A program made the position numbers and the translations under genes. This document shows positions 36,071 through 47,423 of a DNA stretch of 64,000 nucleotides, in pieces (position 1 is the first letter of the stretch; each line of letters starts with the position of its first letter). Source of the stretch: Alligator mississippiensis (lineage: Eukaryota; Chordata; Crocodylia; Alligatoridae). The DNA is taken from positions 85,270,382 through 85,334,381 of the forward strand of contig NC_081824.1 in assembly GCF_030867095.1 (NCBI RefSeq), in the 5' to 3' direction. The notes under the pieces were generated by a model. The model did no database searches, had not been told where the DNA came from, and saw only the letters and a program-made list of their open reading frames with translations.

Positions 36071-36840
36071 CAAGGGTGCTCAACCCCTGGCCCACAAGCC
36101 AGATCCAGCCCGTGGCCTCATGTCATCTGGTCCATGGGATTCCTCGTAGGTCCAGAAATCTGGCAATGGGGAAGCGGTGGCACTGGACTCATAGGGAGCC
36201 CCAGGCCCTGCAAACTGGATCAGGCACCCAATCCCAGCACACAGGACCAAGTAGGAATGGCACTAGGCCCCAGGGCCCAATCCTCATGGCTAAGAGGAGG
36301 CAGTGCCAGATCCCTGGGGACCAATTCAGCACTGGGGGGCAGAAGGGGGAAGCACCGGGTCCCCTGGGGACCAAATGCAGTGTGCAGGGGTAGAAGGCAG
36401 CAGTGCCAAGCCCTTAGGAACCAATTGCAACATGCAAGGGCAGAAGGAGGCAGTGCCAGGCCCCTGGGGAACAACTGTAGCATGTGAGGGCAGCACTGGC
36501 TCTTGGGAACCAATCCCAATGTACAGGGGCAGGAAGGGGTGGTGATGGGCCCCTGGGGACCAATCCCAGTTTGCAGGAGGGGACAGTAGCAGACCCTATG
36601 GCAGGGGTAGGCAAAACGCAGACCGCCAGGCCATTCTCTCTGGTCCGTAGGGCCCCTAAAAAATTTAGAAAATTAATATTAACCTGCCCTGGGCTGCCTG
36701 TCATGCAGCCCTCGATGGCTTGCCGAAACTCAGTAAGCGGCCCTCTTCCCAAAATAATTGCCCACCCCTGCCCTAGGGCCCCTGCCAACACTCAGGCCAG
36801 GGAGGGGCTAGCGCCAGGCCCCAAGCTCTTACTGACCAGA
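36071..36840. mobile_element. hAT-like element with 50-bp minisatellite
   Basis: Starts CAAGGGTGCTCAACCCCTGG, preceded by CTCTAGGG. Eight units with a GGGACCAAT-type anchor lie at 36228, 36277, 36321, 36371, 36421, 36471, 36510 and 36560, mostly exactly 50 bp apart. The array is then interrupted by a separate MITE at 36602. It lies in PNISR intron 3. Right end uncertain. Confidence 0.6.
36602..36770. mobile_element. 169-bp hAT MITE nested in the 50-bp minisatellite element
   Basis: Ends CAGGGGTAGGCAAAACG and, reversed, CAGGGGTGGGCAATTATT. The flanks CCCTATGG (36594-36601) and CCCTAGGG (36771-36778) match at 7 of 8 bases. The right half closely resembles the start of the block at 46077. Confidence 0.85.
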
Positions 36841-37163
36841 GAATAAGAAGTGAAACAAGTAGCCAGATACAAATAGTTAAACTGCAGCATGTGCTTATTC
36901 TTCTCTACCAAAACTAAAATCAAAACAAGACTACTGCTTACACACTAGGCTCAAGCCTAAAAAAACCTACAGATTACGGAATTGTGGCATAAAATGCTTG
37001 GGTCTACCCTTTTCCACTCCCAGAAGTAGTTATTTGAGAATATAAAGCACATCAGGTATATACAGATGATAAGGTTTAGGAGGAAACAGAATCAGGTAAC
37101 ATTCATACAGGTTACCAAATAAAGTATAAACACATTTTCATTGGAGGAAGGAAGAAAACAAAC

Positions 37164-37349
37164 CTGGCTGCCACATTCTGTTGAAGTTGGGATCCCCCTG
37201 AAAATTGTTATGGTTGTTTGCACCAGATTCTACTCCTGAAATCTCCTGTCCATTTGGCATCATTCCTTGTTGTTCCACCACGCCCTGCTGCCCTGAGGCC
37301 TCTCGCTGAGCAATCCATGCTTGAGCTAGTGCAGCCCAATCAATCTGAC
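37164..37349 (-). CDS. PNISR: PNISR exon 3
   Basis: The acceptor is tttgttttag before GTCAGATTG; the donor is CCAG before gtttgt, a weaker site than the others. It encodes residues 30-91, including QIDWAALAQAW and AQREASGQQ, which are strongly PNISR-like and highly conserved. Its phase-1 ends join correctly with exons 2 and 4. Confidence 0.96.
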
Positions 37350-38097
37350 CTAAAACAAATATAGAAGAATTTATTTCAATATTTAAAATTTCCAAAATAT
37401 AATTATGAGTTATATAGTCACTCAACAAAAATACTGTAACAATATTCACCTGCAACAATTACCTTGCTGATAATTGATACTATGCACAGAATGTGATTAC
37501 ACTACAGTTTTATTGCTCATTACACATTTCAATGTGTGTTTATACTTGCTGAAGTGGAATTTCTCTACATATATTCTATAAAACTATACAGAATGTTTCA
37601 GTGCGCTTTATCACCTGAACAGAAGGTAGTTTTAAGCGTTCCTGGTGGGAAAGGATACAAAATTCAAATTTTAAAAGGTGCAGACCTTGTAAAGACTTGA
37701 GAATGGGAAAGATGTACATAGTTATGATAAGATATAGATACACCACAGGTTTTGTAATATGCACACTCCTCTACCATCACTCTTACAGCTGTTATTTTCT
37801 TTGCTTACTCTTCCTTAATGTGGTCTTAAATATGTCCTCTGTTCTGTTTTGAGATATGACTTGCTTTTGTTTATGAGCCACAGTCTCTCCCACCATCATT
37901 CCTTGAATCAAGGCAAGGAAAAATACAGGAACCAAGGCAAACTGAAATGTGCCAAGACGTAGCAAACAATGGATATGATGTACTTCACAGTCCTCAGAGT
38001 GAAGAGCCACAAACACAGACAGACATATATATCTCTACATAATAAAGATATCATAGGTGGAGGCAACAGCCCTTGATACAAGATTGACAAGTATACA

Positions 38098-38400
38098 TCA
38101 TAGGATCATAAGACAGTAAGGCTGGAAGAAACTACATGAGAACATCTAGCTTAGCAGCCTGCTCTAGGCAGGATCAGCCCTGATAACACCATTAGCCAAG
38201 TGTCTGTCTAACCTGTTCTTGAAAATCTCTAGAATCCTCCATTCTAGGGATGGAGATTCCACAATTTCTCTAGGCAATCTGTTCTAACTCTTGAGCCCCG
38301 GCATAGCCAGGAAGTTGCTCTTAGTCTTCAACTCTAAATTATCTTTGCAAACACAGGAAAAGTCTATCTTCATCCACCTTCCATCTTCTCTTCTCCAAAC
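38098..38400 (-). repeat. Old CR1-like 3' end
   Basis: Starts TCATAGGATCATAAGACAGT, then AGGCTGGAAGAAACTACATG and CTAACCTGTTCTTGAAAATC, matching the layout of CR1 3' regions in reverse. Heavily mutated. It lies in PNISR intron 2. Confidence 0.6.
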
Positions 38401-38485
38401 TTCTTTCAGTTCTTCTTCATAATCCATTATATTATACACAGACATATACATACACATACATGCATACATATTTATACATACATAT

Positions 38486-38490
<5 letters not shown>

Positions 38491-38522
<32 letters not shown>
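38491..38522. repeat. (CA)n microsatellite
   Basis: About 15 uninterrupted CA units, flanked on the left by an AT-rich run of ATACAT-type repeats from 38437. Confidence 0.95.
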
Positions 38523-38525
<3 letters not shown>

Positions 38526-38993
38526 GCATATACTCCTTATTCAGCTGTTTGTACAGATGTGTAAAAACATAAATATAGTTCACTTTGCTATATTTCTCAG
38601 CATACATTGTTGTATTATTAATTTTTGTGACTTTTTCCATATGTTATACTTTGTGTTAGTCCTTCTATTATTGAATTTATCTTTGGAAGAACAGGGACAA
38701 AACAACTAGCTTGTGGTTATAACAAATGACAATAGGCAGCAGACATTATAACGAGTAAATAATACCTAGGCTGAAGTGCAGTTTGAGAATTTAAGTAAGA
38801 GACGAAGACAACATGGAACTAAAACACGTGCCAGCTCAGTACCAATAATGACAAATCAGTTTACTTGTATTCTGAAAAACATCAGAATGCAACACCTCAA
38901 TAATAATCAATACAGCCATGCAGACATTGAAACTGAGCTTACCAAAAAAAATTAAGTTTTATTTTGATAGTGGAACCTCGGGCATGTACTTAC

Positions 38994-39100
38994 TTGGATC
39001 TTGTTGGTGCTGGAATGACTGCATCCATTGCTGCTGGTTCAAAGGCCACTGCTGCCAAGGCTGCCCACCTTGATCCCACATCTTTACTCCTTTATATATT
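38994..39100 (-). CDS. PNISR: PNISR exon 2 (start codon)
   Basis: The start codon is at 39081-39079, after a 19-nt UTR stretch that follows an acceptor ending in tttag. The first residues, MWDQGGQPWQQW, match the conserved Gln/Trp-rich N-terminus of PNISR. The exon encodes residues 1-29 plus one base and ends GATCCAA before donor gtaagtac. The split codon A|GT gives Ser30. The ATG is chosen because similarity begins exactly there and the upstream codons are not PNISR-like. Confidence 0.96.
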
Positions 39101-39884
39101 CTAAATTCAAACAAAAACAGTATTGTTTTCAATATGAATTGATACTTAGGAAATGTTACACACACAAATGCATTATTTCCCAATTGCTCAAAAACACAAA
39201 AAAATCTTGCAAAACTAAGTTAATAGCAATATTGGTATAATATGCTTACTGGAGGAAAATATTAATTGTCCCAAATACCAACTAAAAAAAATAATTAAAA
39301 CTAGTTTAAACTGTTTAGTTCAACAAACTTTGAAAGAGTAATCATTTCCCGAAATTTACATAAAGGTAGTAGTAAGTTACAAAAATCCATCTAAGCTGCA
39401 GCAAAAAAAATTGTTTTGAGAGTGTTATACTCTCAAAACAGTGTAAAGAAGTGTAAAGAAAGTAAATATTTCAATTTTACAAATTCACACTTCACAGGAA
39501 TATGTTATAAATAAAAATAGGACAATGTAATCCAACTGATGTACTTGGGTGTTTTTGTGAAGAATGGTTCCTTTTCTACCCCCCTAAACAAACCAGATGC
39601 AAAACATGACAAAGGAAGGACCTGATCCTGAAAAATGATCAATGTGTGCTTGTGTGGGACCCCTAGCGAAGTTCAAGACATGTATATGATATAAAATATG
39701 TAAGAACCAAACTTCTTGTATGATGAGAGACAATGTTGAGGATATTTAACAAGACAAATTCAGTTTCAAGATCACTAGAGATTATAAGCCTGAATTTATT
39801 TAATTTCTTTCACGTCTTCTTGGTTGCAGAATATAAAAGAGGTTTCCTAATTATATCAAAGCAATGGAATTGCTTTAGGACACA

Positions 39885-40213
39885 CTGGGCATTTATACAC
39901 AGCCTTTTAGATTAGACCCTTTAATTACAGCAGCTCTCCGAGCTCTTCTAATTAAAGCCCCCAGAGTGTCTCATGTATAAGAATCCCCATGCTTAAAAAC
40001 AGTGGCAGGGGCACTTTAACTAAAGCTTGTTTGATAAACATTAAAGTGCCCCCACCACCATTTTTAAGCATGGAGCACCGATACATGAGACTATGGAGTC
40101 TGCTGGAACGCAGTAATTACCAGACTCCAGCAGACTTAATTAATCAAGCCTACTCCAACACACTGTAACTACAGTGCATCAGAACAGCCTTGCTGCTCAT
40201 GTACAGGCTCCCA
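39885..40213. mobile_element. Fold-back MITE, family F copy B
   Basis: Same order of blocks as copies A and C: CTTTAATTACAGCAGCTCTC, then GTGTCTCATGTATA, TTTAAGCATGG and CTCCAGCAGAC. The centre has GGGGCACTTTAA and its complement TTAAAGTGCCCC around a short loop (about 40007-40057). Confidence 0.75.
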
Positions 40214-40762
40214 CTGACTTCAAGTAAAACGAAGACAGAAAACAAGTCAGTAGCATTCTGGTCTGTACCAAATAAACCTAGTCCTTTTTGTAAAAGTAGT
40301 GTAGAAAAATTACATGCCAAGGGCACATGTCTGCCCTTTGAAAACACATGGCAAAGTTTACCTTACAGGAGTGTTGCTATTAGACTTCAGGCTTCAATTA
40401 AAGTCATCTTATGCCAATTTTGGTTTCACTTGGAAGTAAGGACAATGTAAACCATTATGTTTGTTTTTTCAGTAATCTAACCCTTTCCAAGATTAACAAA
40501 TCTGGATGTATGTACCACACTAAAATTCCATCAATTGCAGATGATTATTGGTCCCAAAAAAGTGACAGGTCACATGGTGCCAGCCCCTTTGGTTTCCATC
40601 AATTAAGCTATGTTAAAGAAAAAAAAAAATGTATTTCAGTATTCCCATTTTGGCTTTTTTATATGCCTATGCGCCGAAGGTTTCTGCAGGGATGCAATAT
40701 GATCACCAGTAGATGGTGATCACCAATAGTAACACAAAAACAAGATGATCACTGTACTAGAC

Positions 40763-42075
40763 CAGGGGTAGGCAACGTTTTTTGGCCGGAGTGCCAAAAA
40801 AACCACAATGTCTACCTTGGAAGGTGCCGGAGTGCCGGCATGCCAGAAAAACAGAAGGGGGGGGGAGGGGCGATACATGGCAGGACACGCTGCATATTAG
40901 TATATTTAATTATCATAAATGTTGCCTTTGTTGTTGTGTATTCCTTTTTTGTTGAGCATGTTGCAATAAGAGAGAGAGAAGAGAGACAAATAAGAGAAAG
41001 AGGAGAGAGAGAACCAGACATATGCACACAGAGAACCATTTGCACAAACACAGAGAAGAACACCTAGAACAAGACAAAAGCACACACACATCCAGAACCA
41101 GACCCATGTGTGCGCATACAAACACACAAAACCAGACAGAGGCAGACAAACACACAGAACCAGATGCACAGGCACATGGAGCCGGGCTCCTGGGCCACTG
41201 GACATAGTTCAACCCAACAATGCCCTAGTCCCACCAGAGCCCCTGTGTTTCCCTGGGGAGCCAGCCCACAGGCTGCAGCGCAGCTGGCCGAGGCCCCAAC
41301 CTGGAACCTGCCCATCAGTCCAACCACCCACCCACCCCGCTCGGCTAAGGCTGCAAAAGGTGCAGTGCTCCTGGCAAGGGGCAGTGCCAGCCTCATCCTG
41401 GTGTGGGTCTGGACTGGGGCTGGGCTCGGAGCAGGTGGAGGTCAGGTGGGTTCAGCTGTAAGCAGCCTGGGCTCCATGGTTGGCAGCAACTACCAGAGCC
41501 TGGACCAGCTGCAGCCAGCTGCTCCAAACTCTGGCATCAGCTCCATACTGGTGGGTACATGTGCGCCTTGGAGCAGATGGTGGGGATAGGGCCTGAGGCA
41601 ACACAGCCCTTCTGCTGTCTGCTCCGAGGTGCACGTGCAGTCACTGCCAGCATGGAGCTGGTGCAGGGGCTGTGGAGCCCAGCGCAGCTGTTTGCAGCCT
41701 GCCTGCTGCCCAGAGCCCAGTCATCAGCTCTGTGCCAGCAGCGCGGGAGAAGCCAGGGTTGTGCTGTCTCAGGCCACTCCCCTACTGTCCAGTCTGAGGT
41801 GCATGTCCACCCACCAGTATGGAGTTAGTACAAGAGCCTGGAGCAGATGTTTGCAGCCTTCTGGCTGCAACTGGCCCAGGCTCTGGACAGCTGCTGCCAA
41901 CTATGGAGCCTGCTTTGCTTGCAGCAAGGCTTGCAACCACTCAGCTGCCTGCTGGGAGCAACCCGGGCTTCGTGGCTGGCAGCAGCTGCCTAGATGCCAG
42001 GCTGGCAGTGGTGCGCCAAGCAAAATGGTCTTGCGTGTCGTGCTCGGCACACGTGCCGGGGGTTGCTGACCCGTG
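40763..42075. mobile_element. 1.3-kb non-autonomous hAT element
   Basis: Left CAGGGGTAGGCAACGTTTTT and, reversed, right CACGGGTCAGCAACCCCCGG. The flanks TACTAGAC (40755) and GAGTAGAT (42076) match at 5 of 8 bases. Inside, an A/G-rich then CA-rich part (40970-41180) is followed by a GC-rich part with a segment repeated about 175 bp apart (GAGGTGCAC/TGT at 41625 and 41800). The several 100-170-codon frames are compositional, with no transposase motif. Confidence 0.7.
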
Positions 42076-45000
42076 GAGTAGATATTGTATTGAGAAGTTA
42101 TGCCTTTTATTTTTCCATATTATATATTAAAAAGAACTGAATTTCGTAACTGACCTACAATCTTGGGATGAAAAAGGAAATTAACTCAATTTCATCCTGT
42201 TTTTTTGAAGATATTAGTCCAACAAGATTCTAAGTTTTGGGTCTTAACTTTCCAATATGAAACTGCAATTTCATTTTGCAGGTTGAGACCTTTCTTAAAA
42301 GAGAGCCCCAAAAGGAGAAAAATAGTTTCCTTCTAAATTCATTTCTCAAAAGAGACCATTCTATTGGATCTTCATTTATCCAAAGGTGATAGCCTTAAGT
42401 CTTCGGTGTGAAATTGTCTAAAATGTCTGCACTTTCACATTTGGAAGCTAAGACTCAATGGAAAGAATCCTGTGGGTGATATCTTTAGTGAACTGATACT
42501 ACTGAAGAGGCTGAAAGCGTTAGCTTTCTGTACCTTCACCATCATCTCACGTGTTCACAGTAAAACCCTGTGGACAAGTGGACCCATGAGTCCCCTTTGA
42601 TGTGGCCTGCCATCCAAGACTACCCCTTTGAAACAAACCTTCAAGGATGAAACTTTGGGAAACCCTATAGAAAGTAGATGTCATAGCTGTCATAAATCAG
42701 CAGGGTGCCAGAAATGACATAGGAGATGGAATATTTGGTTTATGTTTATGGACCACCTCCACACCCTTGCTGATCTTTCCATCGCCAGCCAGGATGGTTT
42801 TAGGACTGTAGTCCACCACCAGGGCAAATATTTACCAAAAAAACAAAAAAAAAAAACAACCAACCCAAAACCAAAAAACCCCTAACATCTTACACTGACG
42901 AATGGTCTGGACTGGTCTTCAGTTTTCCCTACAGGGAGTAGTTTCTGTTAAGAAGTCCAAGGAAGTCATAAGCTTATAGGACTGAAAGTAATTAACTGAA
43001 TTAATATGAACCAGGTTATTGGTTTAGTACAAGTTTTCCTACAGAAAAGTTGATCATCACTGGTTAACAAATACTTAACCTGCATTTAAATATACTGTTT
43101 ACACCAAGTTAGCACTACTACCAATTGCTAACTAGGAAAACACATGATATACACATGTAAGTGAATGGTTTCATGTATATTTATTCTGAATTTTACAATT
43201 CAACATTTAGTTTATTAGAAAATGGTAAACGATGCTTTTTATTTATTAGATGATTAAGTTATTTATGATAAACTGCTTGCTGGTAGAAACCAAAATTCAA
43301 TTAAAATGCAAAAGGCCAAGAATTTTAATTATTTTTATTAGTTAAATAAAACTACCTTCTTCAAAGTAATGGACACATAAGAAATTATTTTATCAAAACA
43401 TGTTCTGCATTTATAACCAAATAATGTTTCAAACAAAAATGTGATGTCTAACCTTAGACAACTGAACTGATTTGATTTGGGTTACCAGAATCTTCCAAAA
43501 TGTAGAACTAAGAAGTGGTATCCTCTTGTACCTAATTGTTATTGCTAGATGATGAAGATTTCCTACATTTTTAATACTGACATGCTCAAGTCTGAAGAAG
43601 CTAGTTATTGAAATGAACTAAACTGACAAAATATACTATCTCCAGACGATGCTACAGCTTGGTTTATCACGTCAACAAATTCCCATACCAGATGTTTCAT
43701 AACTGATTTCCTTCAGTTCAGTGATGTGACTTTCTTTAAAAACAACTTCAGCAAAAACATTGACTTTTTGAATATTTATGTGACTTTAACATATTTGAAC
43801 TTTAATACAATCCATACTTCTAAACAATATAAAAATAGCATTCCTTTATTTTCTTCTCCCCAAACCAACAACATAATGTTCTCAAAAATAAAAATTGGAT
43901 CTCTTGAACAGATAAGAGTCTCAATACCATAACTGACAGGTTGTGAAGTACGCTAATATATCTGATGAAGAAGCTGACATCCTTTGTACCAAATTAAATA
44001 ACTGACACATGAGCCATTACCAACAAAAGGTGGTTGGAAAAGAGAGTGTCCAAGTTAAAAGATGGTAGAAAGAACCCCTGAACTTAAGGTACTATATGTC
44101 GTGTTACTAAGGTTAGACTGGAGGTATAATGGAAGTAATACCATACAAAAGACAAATGGCTGGACCTCATTACATCCGTCTTTCCCTAGTATGACAGTAC
44201 AACAGAGATACTGGATAGCATGTTTGAACATTTTCAAACCCATTTGGCAGGAGAAGGATGCTGTAATATGTGAGCAAGTGCTCTGGGAGGTTCTAAGAAG
44301 ATATTCATCTTTCGAAAAGAAAATGCAGAGCCCCCTTGAAAAGAAAAAATACACTGGAATATACAATGCAGTGCAAAAATAGATTCTGAGGGCTTGGACA
44401 CGTATCTTGCTTGCTAGATCCACAAGATCCACCTCCTTCCTAATATAATCCTTTTCATTTTGATATTTAGAAAATAGGAACAGACTACAGCTCTGATCTC
44501 AACAATGAATGCAATTTCAGAAGGTGCAGTTGGGTGACGGCTCAGAGAAGGGAGTTCATACGGAAAGGGACATTCACACACACAAATGCATAGAATAGGG
44601 ATAGTTTAATTTTGGGTACTTCAGCCTCCAATTACATTAGATGCAACACTTTGTTATTTCCTTTCTTTAGTAAGCCATGAATAAACAAAAGACTACTTAT
44701 CAGAGCTCCAAGAATTGTCTCTCTATTCCCTGATGTCAGACCAGAAGACAGGAACCTGAATCTATTAAAAAATTTGTTTACCAAAGAGAAAACAAAAGCT
44801 AATTCTCTTTTTTCCTTTTCCCTCCAAGCCCCCACTATGGAGACATGAACATGTGAAAGTAACATTAAAAGTATTCCTAGCTGTGTGCATCTTACTCTTT
44901 TGGACAAGGAAAGGAGAATAGGATGTCACAGTACATACAAGAATGAGCCTTGTGAAACTTTCTGTAACATTCTATTTCCTTAAGTCATATTTTACTGGTC

Positions 45001-45484
45001 CAGATTCTCTTCTTGGCAAAAAAATGTTTGGCCTTGTCACCTCCCCAAAACACACCTAAAATTGAAGTAGCCATCCACAGAATCACAGCATAAAAGACTC
45101 ATCTACTCATCAACTTATAAGCACATCTAGGTGTTACTAGTGACTCCCCTCAAAAGATTAACAGCCTTTTGGGACCACTGGCAATTTGCATAATTTAAGC
45201 CAGCTTTTCAGATGCTCAGGTTTATGGACTGAACCAATGCACAGCCAGCTCAGCATGGAGGAAAAGCATAAAGATTTAAAGACAACTTTTCCTTCCCCTT
45301 TGCTAAAACTACTAAGGCTAGTTTTTCAATTCTTTAGGAATATATGTATTTTTTATCTGCTTTCCTACCCACAAAATTAAATTTCTCATAGATTTGATGT
45401 ATCCAAATAAATTATATGCCTCTAGAGATAAAATAGTATTAGTTTACCCTATTTAATTAAAAAAGCATTAATTACATTACTGTA

Positions 45485-45897
45485 TTCATAGTTGATAGGG
45501 TTGGAAGGGACCTGAGCAGATCATCAAGTCCATCCCCCTGCCATAGGCAGGAAAGAATGCTGAGGTCAAATGACCCCAGCAAGGTGATTGTCTAGCCTCC
45601 TTCTGAAAACCCCCAAGGTAGGAGCTAGCACCACTTCTCTTGGAAGTTGGTTCCAGATCCTAGCCGCCCTGACTGTGAAGTAGTGCCTCCTGATGTCTAG
45701 CCTGAACCTACTCTTGATCAACTTGTGGCCATTATTCCTAGTTACTCTGGGTAGTGCTTGGGGGAACAGGGCCTCTCCCATTCCCCGCTGGTCCCCCCTG
45801 GTAAGTTTACAGACGGCCACCAGATCCCCTCTCAACCTTCTCTTGTGGAGGCTGAACAGGTTCAGGTCCTGTAGCCCCTCCTCGTAGGTATTCAGCT
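45485..45897 (-). pseudogene. CR1 LINE 3' fragment (copy 3)
   Basis: GATAGGGTTGGAAGGGACCT at the 3' end, then the reversed end of ORF2: RGDLVAVCKLTRGDQRG, NNGHKLIKSRFRLDIRR and LPREVVLAPTLGVF. Only about 410 bp is left. It is closer to the copy at 59095 (LVRGDQQ) than to copies 2 and 4. Confidence 0.85.
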
Positions 45898-46076
45898 ATC
45901 ACATGAAAAGATGCATAGTGATACGGATTGAGAGATTACAAAAAGAGATAAAGTAACTATACTGACTGCTGCTGTTTCACCTGCCCCATTATTAGTTGGC
46001 CAAAGATTTCAGATATACAAAGTTATAGCCCACAGGCTGAATCTGGTTTCCATAACTGTTCTATCCAGCTAACCCA

Positions 46077-47130
46077 GGGGCAGGCAATTATTTTGGGCGG
46101 AGGGCTGCTTACCAAGTTGTGGCAAGCTGTAGGCCACATGGGTAGCCCTGCCCCTTGACAGGTGCCCTGCCCCCTGGTCACCATCTTGGGTCCAATGTCC
46201 CAGGGATGGCACCAGGGGGTCTAGAACAGGGCACAGGCTGGGAGGGGTCTGTGGAGCCAGGCAGGGAGAGGGGGAAGCTGGCTCAGCTCCACAGAGCCAC
46301 CACCGGTCGGGACCCTGTACCCCTGCCACTCTGCTCTGGGCCCTGTCAACGCTGGCCCTGGGACACGAGTGTGGACCCTGCTCCCACACCCGCTCAATCC
46401 CAGTGCCCCTCAGCCCCACAACACAGATGGGGGGCAGCATGCCCCCTGCTCACCGGCTGGTACTGAGTGCAAGGAAAATCAGCCCCTTGCACGCGTTGCC
46501 TCTGCAGCCGCTTGCAGTCCGTGCGGGGTTATCCTGAGCAGGTACAGGTAGCCTCATGCGGGCCATGAGTGGCTGCAGCGTGGGGCACTGGCCACAGGGT
46601 GGGCAAGGTGCCATTCTTCCCCCCCACGCTCAGCACCAGCTTGTAACCTGCCCCCACTGCCAACCTGGGCCCCCTGCCGGCTCAGAGCTACGCACAGCAG
46701 CAACAGCTGCAGCCCCCCCATTTGTCACATCAGGCAGCATTTGCTGCTGCTGCCCACCCCAGAGCTTGTCCGCTGGGCAGCAGCAGCAAACGCTGCCTGA
46801 CGCAGCAAACAGGGGAGCTGCAGCTGCTGCCGTTGCAGTGCAGCCCTGAAGATCGAGCCCGGAGCCAGCATGGGGCCCAGGCTGGCTGCGCAGGCGGGTT
46901 ACAAGCTGGTGCTGAGCATGGGGCAGGGGGAGGAGGAGGAGCGGCCCCTCGCTCGCCCCATGCCCCACATCCCGCATTATAGCCGCTCGCAGCCTGCATG
47001 GGGCTGCCTATGCCTACTCAAGACAGCCCCACACAGGCTGCGAGCAGCTGTAGCAGGGAGCTCTGGGCATGGGGCGGGGCCACTCCCCCCCACCACGCTC
47101 CGCACCAGCTCCTGCCCCCACCCCCCGAGC
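46077..47130. mobile_element. GC-rich hAT-like element with large inverted repeat
   Basis: Starts CAGGGGCAGGCAATTATTTT, the same family as the MITE end at 36770. The centre is a hairpin: GGCAGCATTTGCTGCTGCTG (about 46733) and its complement ending about 46797, extended outward to GCACCAGCTTGTAACC and GGTTACAAGCTGGTGC (46630s and 46900s). Right end not resolved. Confidence 0.55.
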
Positions 47131-47134
47131 TGAC

Positions 47135-47406
47135 AAAGATATGCTTGCAAAACTTCTAATTTAGACAAGATTTCCAAGTCATCTTCTTTTAGCAAAATAT
47201 CAGAGCAATACTTTGAAATTCTTTCAGAGTTACTTATCACTACACAACACTTAAAATTAAGCTTAACGTTAGTCTTAATTGCTGCCTGAATTGGGACCCA
47301 ATATTTGCAGTGTACTTTGGACATTTTTCCTCAATGGGTCTTTGGCACTATGGACCAGCCCTGTGTCCCTCATCCAGCACAGGACCAAATGAGTTTGATA
47401 CCCCTG
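47135..47406. mobile_element. hAT-like MITE end next to CR1 copy 4
   Basis: The right end, reversed, is CAGGGGTATCAAACTCATTT (to 47406), the common hAT 'gtcaaactcatttgg' type. The left end is not found. CR1 copy 4 begins within about 20 bp, so the two insertions abut. Confidence 0.45.
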
Positions 47407-47423
47407 CTTTAAAGGAAAAAATA

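Noticed and set aside
40970-41180. CA/GA-rich tandem run as a CRISPR-like or regulatory array
   Set aside because: It is simple-sequence material within a hAT element; no regular direct repeats with unique spacers.
41064-42130. Several 100-160-codon frames around 41-42 kb
   Set aside because: All lie inside a GC-rich non-autonomous hAT element, on both strands, with no transposase motif.
44062-44382. 107-residue plus-strand frame at 44.06 kb
   Set aside because: It has no recognised domain and no splice partners, and an overlapping minus frame of similar length exists.
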